Positions 23,378 through 32,336 of a stretch of DNA of 64,000 nucleotides are shown here, piece by piece. A model generated the notes under the pieces. The model was not told where the DNA came from, did not search any database, and saw nothing but the letters and a program-made list of their open reading frames with translations. Position 1 is the stretch's first letter. The number at the start of each line of letters is the position of its first letter. The position numbers were made by a program, and so were the translations under genes. The DNA is taken from NCBI RefSeq assembly GCF_002286815.1, contig NZ_MUNM01000078.1, positions 1-64,000 on the forward strand, read 5' to 3'. The stretch comes from Pseudomonas sp. PICF141 (GTDB taxonomy: Bacteria; Pseudomonadota; Gammaproteobacteria; Pseudomonadales; Pseudomonadaceae).

Positions 23378-24982
23378 ATGCTGTCGTATCACCAAAAAAG
23401 CTTCCTGATCGTCGATGATTTCTCGGATTTCCGCAGTTCCGTGAGGTCCATGCTGCGGGAGCTGGGCGTCAAGGACGTGGACACCGCTGATACCGGTGAG
23501 CAGGCACTGCGTATGTGCTCGCAGAAATCCTACGATTTCATCCTGCAGGATTTCCACCTGGGCGACGGCAAGAAGAACGGTCAGCAGGTACTCGAAGACC
23601 TGATGATCGAGAAACTGATCAGCCATGAAAGCGTGTTTGTCATGGTCACTGCCGAAACCAGCCAGGCCATGGTGCTCAGCGCCCTGGAGCACGAGCCTGA
23701 TGCTTACCTGACCAAGCCATTCAACCGTTCCGGCCTGGCCCAGCGCCTGGAACGGCTGGAGCAGCGCAAGACGTTGCTCAAACCGATCCTGCAAGCACTT
23801 GATCGGGGCAAACCGGTTGAAGTGCTCAATGCCTGCATCGCCCTGTGCAAACAGGACATTCGTTATTCGCCGCTGTGCCTGCGTTACCGCGCCGATGCGT
23901 TGCGCGATTTGAACCAGAACGAAGCGCTGGAGCGGCTGTACGACAGCATCATCGCTGATCGGCCTTTGCCTTGGGCGTTTGCCGGATTGGGCCAGCTGCT
24001 GTTCAAGCGCGGCCAGGTGAGCCAAGCCAAAGGCGTATATGAAAAGGCCCTGAAAGTTTTTCCGATGATGCCGGCCCTCTACGACGGCATGGCCGATGTG
24101 CTGGTCGCCGAAGGGGACACCAAAGGGGCGCAGAGAGTTCTGGAAGAGGCTATTCGCCTGTCGCCGCTGGCGGTGCGCCGGCAAGCGTTGCTGGGCAAAC
24201 TGGCAATGGCCAACGAGGATTTCGATACCGCTTCCAGAGCCTATCGCCAAGCGGTGGCCCAAGGGGCGCAGTCACGTTTCAAAGATGCGGAAAGTAACCT
24301 CGGCCTGGCCCATGCCTTGATCAGCAAGGGCAGTGAAAAAGGCCTGGACACCCGGACCCGCCTCGAAATCAACACCACGCTGAGTGCCGTGGCGAAGGAG
24401 AACCCTTCCGACCCCGGCTTGCAGATTCGTGCGCGCCTGATGAAAGCCACCAGTCTGCTGCTCAACGATGCCGAAACCGCCGAGAAGCTCACCGAGCAGG
24501 CGATGATGCGCCTCGACGGCATGGAGCAGTTCATGAGCGCCGAAGCGGCGCTGCTGGTGGCCAAGCAGCTGCAAATGTTGGGGCAGGCGAGTGCCGGCGC
24601 TTCAATGCTGAAAAACTGTGCGGAAATCTACGGCGACGATCCGACTGTAATGAAAGGCATCGCCAAACTGACCGACGACCCGACCATCCTCAACTCCGGC
24701 AACGCGGCCGCCGACCTCAATCGTCAGGGCGTACGGGTGTACAAGACCGGCAACCTGGTGGAGGCCCGGGATGTATTTCGCAAAGCCCTGGCGCTACAGC
24801 CCAAGAACATCAGCATCGCCCTGAACATGGCGCAGTCGCTGTTGCATGGCACTGACACCAGCGTGCCGTCGGCCGAACTGGAAGAATGCCGGGCCTGCCT
24901 GAAAACCGTCGGCCTGATGCCCGATACCGACGCGCGTTATCCGCGCTACCAGAAACTGAAAATCAAGGCGTTCGGCGAATGA
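23378..24982 (+). CDS. response regulator with TPR output domain
   Basis: 534 residues. An N-terminal receiver (about 5-130) has D13-D14, the phosphoacceptor D58 in DFILQDFHLG, a Thr in VMVTAETS and a Lys in YLTKPFN. The rest is TPR-like helical repeats, with clear units at YRADALRDLNQNEALERLY, LGQLLFKRGQVSQAKGVYEK and GVRVYKTGNLVEARDVFRKA. There is no DNA-binding domain, so output should be protein-protein. Its stop overlaps the start of a small histidine kinase (ATGA), making a two-gene signalling operon. It lies divergent to the CheB/CheR hybrid kinase, which may feed into it (inference). Confidence 0.85.
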   Translation: MLSYHQKSFLIVDDFSDFRSSVRSMLRELGVKDVDTADTGEQALRMCSQKSYDFILQDFHLGDGKKNGQQVLEDLMIEKLISHESVFVMVTAETSQAMVLSALEHEPDAYLTKPFNRSGLAQRLERLEQRKTLLKPILQALDRGKPVEVLNACIALCKQDIRYSPLCLRYRADALRDLNQNEALERLYDSIIADRPLPWAFAGLGQLLFKRGQVSQAKGVYEKALKVFPMMPALYDGMADVLVAEGDTKGAQRVLEEAIRLSPLAVRRQALLGKLAMANEDFDTASRAYRQAVAQGAQSRFKDAESNLGLAHALISKGSEKGLDTRTRLEINTTLSAVAKENPSDPGLQIRARLMKATSLLLNDAETAEKLTEQAMMRLDGMEQFMSAEAALLVAKQLQMLGQASAGASMLKNCAEIYGDDPTVMKGIAKLTDDPTILNSGNAAADLNRQGVRVYKTGNLVEARDVFRKALALQPKNISIALNMAQSLLHGTDTSVPSAELEECRACLKTVGLMPDTDARYPRYQKLKIKAFGE

Positions 24983-25671
24983 TCGACAGCGAACCGTCAC
25001 TCGACTTTTCCACGGTGATTGCCTCCACCGTGCATGACATGAAGAATTCCCTGGCCATGCTGATGCAGGCGCACAGCCAATGGCTGGCGCGCTTGCCCGA
25101 TCCCGAGCAACACACCCCGGAGCAGGGTGTGATCGGGTTCGAGTTCGCCCACCTCAATGGCATGCTGGTGCAATTGCTGGGGCTGTACAAACTCGGCGTC
25201 AACCAGATGCCGTTGCAGCCGGCTTACCATGAGTTGGATGATTTCATCGAGGCGCAACTGGCGGCTCACCAGGAAGTGTTCGCCAGCCGCGGCATTATCG
25301 CCAGCTATGAAGTGGATCCGTTGAGCCCCCTGGGTTTTTTCGACCGGGAGCTGATTGCCTCGGTACTCGCCAACTGCATCAACAATGCCATGCGTTATGC
25401 CCGCCATGCCTTGTTGATCAGCGTCAACGATGAGGCCGGGCAACTGGTGCTGACCATCAACGATGATGGCGAGGGTTATCCGCCCGAGATGATCGAGCGT
25501 CAGGCCGATTACGTGCAGGGTATCAACCACAGCAGTGGCAGCACCGGCCTGGGCCTGTACTTTGCCGGACGGATTGCCGCCTTGCATCAGCGCAATGGCG
25601 TGGGTGGACGCACAGAAATCAGCAATGGCGGCCCGTTGGGCGGTGGCGTGTTCAGCCTCTATCTCCCCTGA
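24979..25671 (+). CDS. small soluble histidine kinase
   Basis: 230 residues, starting at the ATG that overlaps the upstream stop. The likely phosphoacceptor is H19 in STVHDMKNSL, a HDMKN-type H box. The ATPase domain shows the N box (LANCINNAMRYARHAL), G1 (INDDGEGYPPEM) and G2 (GSTGLGLYFAGRI). There are no sensor or membrane segments, so input must come from a partner. It is presumably the cognate kinase (or phosphatase) of the receiver-TPR protein upstream. Confidence 0.8.
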   Translation: MIDSEPSLDFSTVIASTVHDMKNSLAMLMQAHSQWLARLPDPEQHTPEQGVIGFEFAHLNGMLVQLLGLYKLGVNQMPLQPAYHELDDFIEAQLAAHQEVFASRGIIASYEVDPLSPLGFFDRELIASVLANCINNAMRYARHALLISVNDEAGQLVLTINDDGEGYPPEMIERQADYVQGINHSSGSTGLGLYFAGRIAALHQRNGVGGRTEISNGGPLGGGVFSLYLP

Positions 25672-25795
25672 CAGACACAATCCCCTTCGGCGGTTCCTAC
25701 GTCTTTTTGTTTGACGCTGCTTGATATTCCGAACAGCCGAAGCCTATTTTGTACGGGTCGCCGTTCGCGGCTCGTACAACAACAAGGATTGCGTC

Positions 25796-27139
25796 ATGAC
25801 AACCGATGGCCATCGTTCACTCGCGCAGCGATTGACGGGCATTGATGAGATTGAATGTGTCACGCCGGACCTGAACGGCGTACCCCGCGGCAAGGTGATG
25901 ACCGCCGAAGGATTTCTTGAAGGGCGGCGTTTGCAGATGGCGCGGGGCGTGCTGCTGCAATGCATCATGGGCGGTTATCCGCCGGCGCGTTTTTATGGCA
26001 GCGATGATGGCGACCTGGCGCTGGTGCCTGATCCCGCGCAGATCCACCGCTTGCCCTGGAGCTCGCAGCCTCGGGCGCTGGCCATTTGCGATGCGGACGA
26101 ACTGACTGGCGATAGCTCGCCATTGTCGACTCGCGGCCAACTCAAGGCCGTGATCGCTCGATACGCCGCCCTCGGTCTGGCACCAGTGGTGGCGACCGAG
26201 CTGGAATTCTTCGTCTTCGCGCCCAACCCTGACCCGACGCAACCCTTCCAGCCGCCACTGGGCCTGGACGGTCGTCGCGAGGATGGTCATTCGGCGTTCA
26301 GCGTCAGCTCCAATAACGGCTTGCGGCCGTTCTTCAATGAAGTCTACGAATGCATGGCGGCGCTGGGCTTGCCGCGCGATACCTTCATGCACGAGATGGG
26401 TGTCAGCCAGTTCGAGATCAACCTGCTGCACGGCGATCCGCTACTGTTGGCCGACCAGACGTTACTGTTCAAGCATCTGCTCAAGGAAGTGGCGCTCAAG
26501 CATGGCCTGACCGTGGTCTGCATGGCCAAGCCATTGGCGCACACGCCGGGCAGTTCGATGCATATTCACCAGAGCATCGTCGAGATCGGCACCGGGCGTA
26601 ACGTGTTCAGCGACAAGGCCGGCGAGCCGACCGCGACCTTCCGTCATTTCATCGGTGGCCAGCAGGCCGGTATGGCGGATTTCACTGCGCTGTTTGCGCC
26701 GAACGTGAACTCTTACCAGCGCCTGTGCCATCCTTTTGCATCGCCGAACAATGCCTGCTGGTCCCACGACAATCGCGCGGCCGGGCTGCGCATTCCGGCC
26801 AGTTCACCGGTCGCTCGTCGGGTCGAAAACCGCTTGCCGGGGGCTGATGCCAATCCGTATCTGGCGATCGCCGCGAGCCTGGCCGCGGGGTTGTACGGTA
26901 TCGAGAACAAACTGGAGCCGAGCGAGCCGATCCAGGGTGAGTTCGTTGTGCCGGATAATCTTTCGTTGCCGTGTACCTTGCATGCCGCTCTTGAACGTCT
27001 GAAACGTAGCCAATTGGCGAAGGAACTGTTCGGCAAGGAGTTCATCGAAGGCTACATTGCTTCGAAGACCATGGAGTTGACCAGCTTCTTCGATGAAATT
27101 ACTCCCTGGGAACGGCGTGTTCTAGCAGCCCAGGCCTGA
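25796..27139 (+). CDS. glutamine synthetase-family protein, gamma-glutamylpolyamine synthetase type
   Basis: 447 residues, the size of PuuA/SpuI-type enzymes, which join glutamate to putrescine or other amines using ATP. Beta-grasp N-domain (DLNGVPRGKVMTAEGFLEGR), then catalytic domain with metal-binding ELEFFVF, QFEINLLHGDPL, the GSSMHIHQS His motif and the NRAAGLRIP ATP/glutamate segment. It lacks the classic adenylylation-site region of GlnA. The ATG at 25796 has AAGGA upstream; the longer frame from 25721 has none. It is single in context, with an MFS gene 71 bp downstream; substrate is not determined by sequence. Confidence 0.8.
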   Translation: MTTDGHRSLAQRLTGIDEIECVTPDLNGVPRGKVMTAEGFLEGRRLQMARGVLLQCIMGGYPPARFYGSDDGDLALVPDPAQIHRLPWSSQPRALAICDADELTGDSSPLSTRGQLKAVIARYAALGLAPVVATELEFFVFAPNPDPTQPFQPPLGLDGRREDGHSAFSVSSNNGLRPFFNEVYECMAALGLPRDTFMHEMGVSQFEINLLHGDPLLLADQTLLFKHLLKEVALKHGLTVVCMAKPLAHTPGSSMHIHQSIVEIGTGRNVFSDKAGEPTATFRHFIGGQQAGMADFTALFAPNVNSYQRLCHPFASPNNACWSHDNRAAGLRIPASSPVARRVENRLPGADANPYLAIAASLAAGLYGIENKLEPSEPIQGEFVVPDNLSLPCTLHAALERLKRSQLAKELFGKEFIEGYIASKTMELTSFFDEITPWERRVLAAQA

Positions 27140-27210
27140 CGACCCGTCGCCGTCGGGCTATCGTTTGTCGATAGCCCGATACTCACCGCAAGGAGCCGCT
27201 CGGAACGCCG

Positions 27211-28605
27211 ATGCGCCAAATCTTGAAATCTTTTCGGGGGCTGTATTTCGCCTCGCTGATGATGTTGATCGGCTCTGGCCTGTTGAGTACTTACCTTGCC
27301 CTGCGCCTGGCAGCCGATAAAGTCGACAGCCTGTGGGTCGGTGCGTTGATGGCGGCCAACTATTTCGGCCTGGTGCTGGGCGGCAAGATCGGCCATCGGC
27401 TGATTGCCCGGGTCGGGCATATTCGAGCTTATTCAGCCTGCGCCGGGATCGTCGGTGCAGCAGTGCTGGGCCATGGCCTGGTGGATTGGTTGCCCGCGTG
27501 GCTGTTCCTGCGGGTGATCGTCGGCTTGGGCATGATGTGCCAGTACATGGTGATCGAAAGCTGGCTCAATGAGCAGGCAGAAGCCAATAAACGTGGCGTG
27601 GTGTTCAGCGGCTACATGATCGCTTCGTACCTGGGGTTGGTGCTGGGTCAGCTGATTCTGGTCATGCACCCGGGCCTGGGGCTGGAACTGCTGATGCTGG
27701 TCGCCCTGTGTTTCGCCCTGTGCCTGGTACCGGTGGCCCTGACGCGGCGGATTCACCCCGCACCTTTGCATCCGGCACCGATGGAACCACGCTTCTTCAT
27801 CAAGCGCGTGCCGCAGTCGTTGAGCACGGTGTTGGGATCGGGCTTGATCGTCGGTTCGTTCTACGGTCTGGCCCCGTTGTATGCCTCGCAACAAGGGCTG
27901 TCCACTGAACAGGTCGGTCTGTTCATGGGTAGCTGCATTTTTGCAGGCCTGGTGGTGCAGTGGCCGTTGGGTTGGCTGTCGGACCGCTATGACCGGGCGC
28001 TGTTGATCCGCTGTTTCGCATTCAGCCTGGCGCTGGCTGCGTTGCCGCTGGCAATCATGCAGCAAGTGCCGCTGGAGGTGCTGTTCATCGCCGGGTTTTT
28101 CTGTTCGTTGGTGCAATTTTGCCTGTACCCGTTGGCGGTGGCGTTCTCCAACGACCATGTCGAGGCTGATCGTCGGGTGTCACTGACGGCGATGCTGCTG
28201 GTGACCTATGGTGTCGGCGCGAGTGTTGGACCGCTGGTGGCCGGGGTATTGATGAAGCTGTTCGGCAGTCAGATGCTCTATGCCTTCTTCAGCTTCTTTG
28301 CGCTGGTGCTGGTATGGCGAATTCGCCCCAAAGCGGTCACCAACCTGCATCAGGTGGACGATGCTCCGCTGCATCACGTGGCCATGCCGGACAGTATGTC
28401 GAGTTCGCCCTTGGTCGCTTGCCTGGACCCGCGAGTCGATGAACAGGTGGTGCAGGAGCAGATGCAGAACCCGGTCAACCCGGAGGATGATTTCAATCCG
28501 GAGGCCGAGCCCGCATCAGCAGTTGAAACGGAAGCTGAAACAGAAACGGAATCAGAAGACCCTGACACAGGTCGCGAGCAAAGTTTTACCGAAGCACGGC
28601 CTTGA
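27211..28605 (+). CDS. MFS transporter, YcaD-like, with acidic C-terminal tail
   Basis: 464 residues with 12 predicted membrane helices over the first 370 residues. The A motif between helices 2 and 3 reads GGKIGHRLIARVG, and GWLSDRYDRALLI marks the second half. It resembles the YcaD/CynX branch of the major facilitator superfamily; substrate unknown. An unusual tail of about 90 residues is acidic and repetitive (EAETETESED), probably cytoplasmic and disordered. AAGGAG lies upstream of the ATG, and a strong terminator follows. Confidence 0.8.
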   Translation: MRQILKSFRGLYFASLMMLIGSGLLSTYLALRLAADKVDSLWVGALMAANYFGLVLGGKIGHRLIARVGHIRAYSACAGIVGAAVLGHGLVDWLPAWLFLRVIVGLGMMCQYMVIESWLNEQAEANKRGVVFSGYMIASYLGLVLGQLILVMHPGLGLELLMLVALCFALCLVPVALTRRIHPAPLHPAPMEPRFFIKRVPQSLSTVLGSGLIVGSFYGLAPLYASQQGLSTEQVGLFMGSCIFAGLVVQWPLGWLSDRYDRALLIRCFAFSLALAALPLAIMQQVPLEVLFIAGFFCSLVQFCLYPLAVAFSNDHVEADRRVSLTAMLLVTYGVGASVGPLVAGVLMKLFGSQMLYAFFSFFALVLVWRIRPKAVTNLHQVDDAPLHHVAMPDSMSSSPLVACLDPRVDEQVVQEQMQNPVNPEDDFNPEAEPASAVETEAETETESEDPDTGREQSFTEARP

Positions 28606-28620
28606 CCAAGGCATAAAAAA

Positions 28621-28655
28621 ACGGGCAGTCACCGCAAGGGACTGCCCGTTTTTCA
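28621..28655 (+). terminator. terminator between the MFS and ycgR genes
   Basis: ACGGGCAGTC (28621-28630) pairs with GACTGCCCGT (28640-28649), followed by T-rich sequence; an A-run on the other side makes it usable in both directions. Confidence 0.85.
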
Positions 28656-28668
28656 TGGGCGTGGCGTA

Positions 28669-29415
28669 TCAGAAGTCGTCTTTATCGAAGCGCCGCGCTT
28701 CACGCTGAAGCTGATAGACGAACCGTTCGACCTGACGCTGCACCAGGCCACTCATGTTGTGAAAGCGCACGCCGGCGAAGGTGGTGTTGATCTTTTCTTC
28801 AAAGTGCAGGTAACGCAGTTCGACCGGGGCCGTCATGTTGCCGAAGGGCAGGGCCGCGACAAAACGGTCGTAGACCTGGCCCAGTTGCAGCTTGGCGGTG
28901 ATATCGCCCTCAAAGCGCAGCTTGCAGCCGGTGGCAGAGATGTCCAGCAGTTTGCCGCCGATGGCCGATTTGAGTTTGTCGCCACCCAAGTCGACATCGA
29001 CCAGTTGCGCCAGCTTCAACGCGGCGCGGAAAGCGTTGCGACGCTGGTGATAAACCACTTCAGCGGGCAGTGCGCCACGGTAGCAGCGGCCATCGCCAGA
29101 GTCATGGATGGTCAGCGGGCCATTGCTTTCCCAGGCGATGCGCACGCCGTCGTGGAAGCCTTCGACCTTGAACGGTTCGCCGGCGAGCAAGAAGCGCTCG
29201 CCATCGCGCGGGATCATTTCGTCCAGGGCGATCATGTTGCTGTCACGGTCGATGTCCACCAGATAACTCTGGAAGCGCTGGCTGCGCTCATGGAACGTGA
29301 TGATCAGCGGGTCATGGCTGTCTTGCAGCTGACGCAGATTGCCGGAGATTTCCAGGGGCGTAGTGAGCACCTTGGGCGGCTGCGGAGCATCTTCCGCGTT
29401 TAAGGCATTGAACAC
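28669..29415 (-). CDS. ycgR: YcgR-type flagellar brake protein (PilZ)
   Basis: 248 residues. An N-terminal YcgR domain is followed by a C-terminal PilZ domain (about 120-235). The c-di-GMP binding motifs are visible: RRNAFR after YHQ, and DISATGCKL. YcgR proteins bind c-di-GMP and slow the flagellar motor. It is the last gene of the minus-strand flgM-flgN-ycgR group, 88 bp after flgN, matching the known pseudomonad arrangement. The call is firm. Confidence 0.88.
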   Translation of the reverse strand: MFNALNAEDAPQPPKVLTTPLEISGNLRQLQDSHDPLIITFHERSQRFQSYLVDIDRDSNMIALDEMIPRDGERFLLAGEPFKVEGFHDGVRIAWESNGPLTIHDSGDGRCYRGALPAEVVYHQRRNAFRAALKLAQLVDVDLGGDKLKSAIGGKLLDISATGCKLRFEGDITAKLQLGQVYDRFVAALPFGNMTAPVELRYLHFEEKINTTFAGVRFHNMSGLVQRQVERFVYQLQREARRFDKDDF

Positions 29416-29503
29416 GGGGCATCAATCTCCAGACCAATATGACTATTTGCCAGCATTCTGCCAGCATGTTTCGCGTCTTGATAGAGCGTGCGCGTTGAAA
29501 GGC

Positions 29504-29971
29504 TCAAGCCTGACTGAGCGGGCGTGGCTTTGCGAGCTTGGAGGTTGATCCGCGGGCATCATAAAGCGCTGGCGGCTCGCCGCCGGTGAGGATCTTCAAC
29601 TGGTTGGCCGTGGCGGCCTGCTGCACCAGAATCGACTGGCCATTGTTGACGTTGGCGGCCTGGCACCGGGCCAGGAGGTCAGTCAGCACATCGCTCTGTG
29701 CCAGCAACTGATCGCCAATGCTCGAATGGCTGGCAAGTTGTTCCAGGCCCTGGCGATTGGTTGGCAGGTTGAGACCGGCGAGGATTTCACTGCGCTTGCG
29801 GCCATGCTGCTCAAGCAAAATGATCAATGCCTGTTTCTGCGCCAGAATCTCTTCGAGCAGTGGCATGTCGCGACCGTGCAGCGCGAGGGACTCGGTTTGC
29901 AGCAGCTCCAGCAAGTGTTGCGCCGGGGCAAAGTCGTCGATGATCAGTTGCAGTAAATTAGTGTCGTGCAT
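29504..29971 (-). CDS. flgN: flagellar chaperone FlgN
   Basis: 155 residues, all-helical, with the FlgN layout: a long N-terminal helical hairpin (LLELLQTESLALHGRDMPLL, then ILAQKQALIILLEQHG) and a C-terminal amphipathic part. FlgN escorts hook-filament junction proteins FlgK and FlgL to the export gate. It lies 47 bp downstream of flgM on the same strand, so it is presumably transcribed from the FliA promoter upstream of flgM. Confidence 0.85.
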   Translation of the reverse strand: MHDTNLLQLIIDDFAPAQHLLELLQTESLALHGRDMPLLEEILAQKQALIILLEQHGRKRSEILAGLNLPTNRQGLEQLASHSSIGDQLLAQSDVLTDLLARCQAANVNNGQSILVQQAATANQLKILTGGEPPALYDARGSTSKLAKPRPLSQA

Positions 29972-30018
29972 GGCTGGCCTTGGGTTTTAAGCGTCCAAAA
30001 GCCTGGCGCGGCCGTGGC

Positions 30019-30345
30019 CTAGCGCTGGGCTTCGAAGTTGAGCAGTTTGCTGGCTACACGGTTGCTGTCGACTTTATAGCTGCCATCGGCAATCGCTGCT
30101 TTCAACTCGGCCACGCGGGCCTTGTCGACGGCAGGCTGATCACGCAGCTTGTCAGTGACCTTCTGCAACTGTTGAGCCTCATTGCTGAGGTGTACCGACT
30201 CCCCGCTTTTGGTGGTACTGGCCTGTTCGGCCGGGGTATTCAGCGGCGTGGATTGGCCGGCTTCGGCGGTTTCCTTCGCTGCGCTGGTACGTGTACTGCC
30301 CGTAAGTGACGAGGAGCTGTTTAAACGACTGAAATCGATGACCAT
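30019..30345 (-). CDS. flgM: anti-sigma-28 factor FlgM
   Basis: 108 residues, mostly disordered, starting [12 protein letters not shown]. The C-terminal half carries the conserved FliA-binding region ([18 protein letters not shown], then VASKLL). FlgM holds FliA inactive until it is exported through the completed hook. AGAGG precedes the ATG. A clear FliA promoter stands upstream, giving the usual feedback on its own inhibitor target. Confidence 0.9.
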   Translation of the reverse strand: MVIDFSRLNSSSSLTGSTRTSAAKETAEAGQSTPLNTPAEQASTTKSGESVHLSNEAQQLQKVTDKLRDQPAVDKARVAELKAAIADGSYKVDSNRVASKLLNFEAQR

Positions 30346-30381
30346 GACAAAAAACCTCTGGGTATTTGGACGCTTGCCATG

Positions 30382-30408
30382 TTTTCGGCCATTGCTGTGA
30401 AAACTTTA
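30382..30408 (-). promoter_or_regulatory. FliA (sigma-28) promoter of flgM
   Basis: On the minus strand TAAAGTTT (30401-30408), 11 bp, then GCCGAAAA (30382-30389). This differs from the consensus TAAAGTTT-N11-GCCGATAA at one base. The flgM ATG is 37 bp beyond. Confidence 0.85.
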
Positions 30409-30514
30409 GGCCCATTTATCAATGAGCTTGCATGCGCCAGCGTGTGTCCTGCATGCGGCACAGTTTAGGCAACAGCCCAGTGGCGCGCCATCTCTTCACA
30501 AACTACATGGTCGC

Positions 30515-31276
30515 TTACATAGACACTTCCACCTGCCCGGGCGCGGTGACTTGCGCCTTGATAACCCGCTGGGAGTTCAGGTTTTTCACCCGAATCTGTT
30601 CGCTCATGCCGCCATTGGACAGCGCTTCACCCGGCATACGCACACTGAGCGTACCGCTACGGGCAGTAATCACTACCTGATCGCCCTTGCGAATGACTTC
30701 CGCCTGTTCGAGATGCACCAGGGTAATCACCTGATCGGCGACCATTGGTCGGGTCAGTTTTTGTCCGATCGCTTGATCGACGGAAGTCAGAAAGCCTTGA
30801 TTTATCAGGCTGATATCGCGCTCTCGCAGGGTTACGTCCTGAGGTTCGATAATTCCTGTGCGTTTGAGTGGGCGGGTGGTGGTCACGATGTCGCGAAACA
30901 GCCGTACTTGAGCGGGTACAAAGACTGTCCAGGGAGAGGCGCCGTCGCAGCGAACCTTGACCGTAACCCGGCCCAGAGGCCTTGACGGGCTCTCAAGGCT
31001 GGCTGTCAATTCCTTGTCGCACATAGGCATGCGCAAGCGCGGATCGAGCTGGCTGACCTCGATCTCGTAGCGTCCTTGCGTTTGACTGGTGGCCAAATAG
31101 TCTTCTACGGTGAATTCAAGAAAGCCCTGAGTGACGCCGATAAGCATGTCAGGCAAGGTAACTGCGTCAGCAAGGGCAGGGCTGCCAGCGTTGAACAGGC
31201 AAGCGGCCGACACCGCGCAGAGTAATCTGCGGCAGGCTGAAGCCAGGTGTCGGAAAAATGTCGGTTCTGTGTTCAT
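30515..31276 (-). CDS. flgA: flagellar P-ring assembly chaperone FlgA
   Basis: 253 residues with a probable signal peptide (hydrophobic stretch LLCAVSAACLFNAGSPALA), a periplasmic N-domain and a C-terminal SAF-like domain (RTGIIEPQDVTLRERDI, then RPMVADQVITLVHLEQAEVI). FlgA helps FlgI assemble the P ring. The minus frame continues to 31879, but that overlaps cheV; the ATG at 31276 gives family-like length. No Shine-Dalgarno sequence precedes it, and a sigma-54 promoter predicts transcription starting almost at this codon. The family call is firm; the exact start is less so. Confidence 0.88.
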   Translation of the reverse strand: MNTEPTFFRHLASACRRLLCAVSAACLFNAGSPALADAVTLPDMLIGVTQGFLEFTVEDYLATSQTQGRYEIEVSQLDPRLRMPMCDKELTASLESPSRPLGRVTVKVRCDGASPWTVFVPAQVRLFRDIVTTTRPLKRTGIIEPQDVTLRERDISLINQGFLTSVDQAIGQKLTRPMVADQVITLVHLEQAEVIRKGDQVVITARSGTLSVRMPGEALSNGGMSEQIRVKNLNSQRVIKAQVTAPGQVEVSM

Positions 31277-31288
31277 AAAAGTTAAAAA

Positions 31289-31303
31289 GCAAGCGCCGTG
31301 CCG
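31289..31303 (-). promoter_or_regulatory. sigma-54 promoter of flgA
   Basis: The minus strand reads CGGCACGGCGCTTGC, one base from TGGCACG-N4-TTGC. The -24 GG and -12 GC are intact. Transcription is expected near 31277. FleQ control is likely by analogy with flagellar class genes. Confidence 0.8.
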
Positions 31304-31357
31304 TTTCGTGAAGAATGTGCGTCGCAACACACTTAGCGTTGGTGTAGGAGTCTGGGC

Positions 31358-32290
31358 ATGGCTGGTGTAATGGATTCGGTGAACCAGCGCACGCAACTGG
31401 TGGGGCAGAATCGCCTTGAGCTGTTGTTGTTCCGTCTCGACGGCCAGCAGCTGTATGGGATCAACGTGTTCAAGGTTCGTGAGGTGCTGCAATGCCCCAA
31501 GCTGACCCTGATGCCCAAGTCCAGTCCTGTCGTGTGCGGTGTGGCGAATATTCGGGGGGCGACCATTCCGATTCTGGATCTGGCGATGGCGACCGGTTCC
31601 GGAGCGCTGAAAGATCAAAGCAATCCCTTCGTGATCATCACGGAGTACAACACCAAGACGCAGGGTTTCCTGGTTCGGTCGGTGGAGCGGATCGTCAACA
31701 TGAACTGGGAGGAGATTCATCCGCCTCCCAAGGGCACCGGGCGCGATCACTACCTGACGGCGGTGACTCGGGTCGACAATCAGTTGGTCGAAATCATCGA
31801 CGTCGAGAAGGTGCTGGCGGAAGTGGCCCCGACACCGGAAGCCATTTCGGCGGGCGTGGTCGATGTCGAAACGCAGCACAAGGCGTTGTCTTTGCGCGTG
31901 CTGACGGTCGATGACTCATCGGTGGCGCGCAAGCAGGTGACCCGTTGCCTGCAAACCATCGGCGTCGAAGTGGTGGCGCTGAACGACGGTCGGCAAGCGC
32001 TGGATTACCTGCGCAAGCTGGTCGACGAGGGCAAGAAGCCGGAAGAGGAGTTCCTGATGATGATCTCCGACATCGAGATGCCGGAGATGGACGGGTACAC
32101 CCTGACGGCCGAGATCCGCAACGACCCACGCATGCAAAAGCTGCATATCATCCTGCATACTTCGTTGTCGGGTGTGTTCAATCAGGCGATGGTCAAGAAG
32201 GTCGGTGCCGATGACTTCCTGGCCAAATTCCGTCCTGATGACCTGGCATCCCGGGTAGTCGACCGGATCAAAGCAGCAGATAACAGCTAG
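31358..32290 (+). CDS. cheV: chemotaxis coupling protein CheV
   Basis: 310 residues. CheW-like domain (about 15-160; LLLFRLDGQQLYGINVFKVR) fused to a receiver (about 178-305; VDDSSVARK, phosphoacceptor Asp in MISDIEMPEMDG, Lys in DFLAKF). CheV couples receptors to CheA and helps adaptation. AGGAG stands 7 bp before the ATG. It is followed by cheR, 46 bp on, and faces flgA divergently, the order known from P. aeruginosa (flgA, cheV, cheR1). Confidence 0.92.
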   Translation: MAGVMDSVNQRTQLVGQNRLELLLFRLDGQQLYGINVFKVREVLQCPKLTLMPKSSPVVCGVANIRGATIPILDLAMATGSGALKDQSNPFVIITEYNTKTQGFLVRSVERIVNMNWEEIHPPPKGTGRDHYLTAVTRVDNQLVEIIDVEKVLAEVAPTPEAISAGVVDVETQHKALSLRVLTVDDSSVARKQVTRCLQTIGVEVVALNDGRQALDYLRKLVDEGKKPEEEFLMMISDIEMPEMDGYTLTAEIRNDPRMQKLHIILHTSLSGVFNQAMVKKVGADDFLAKFRPDDLASRVVDRIKAADNS

Positions 32291-32336
32291 GGGCCTTCTG
32301 CCCCTGGCGGTCAACACGATTTAAGAGGCGGCATCT

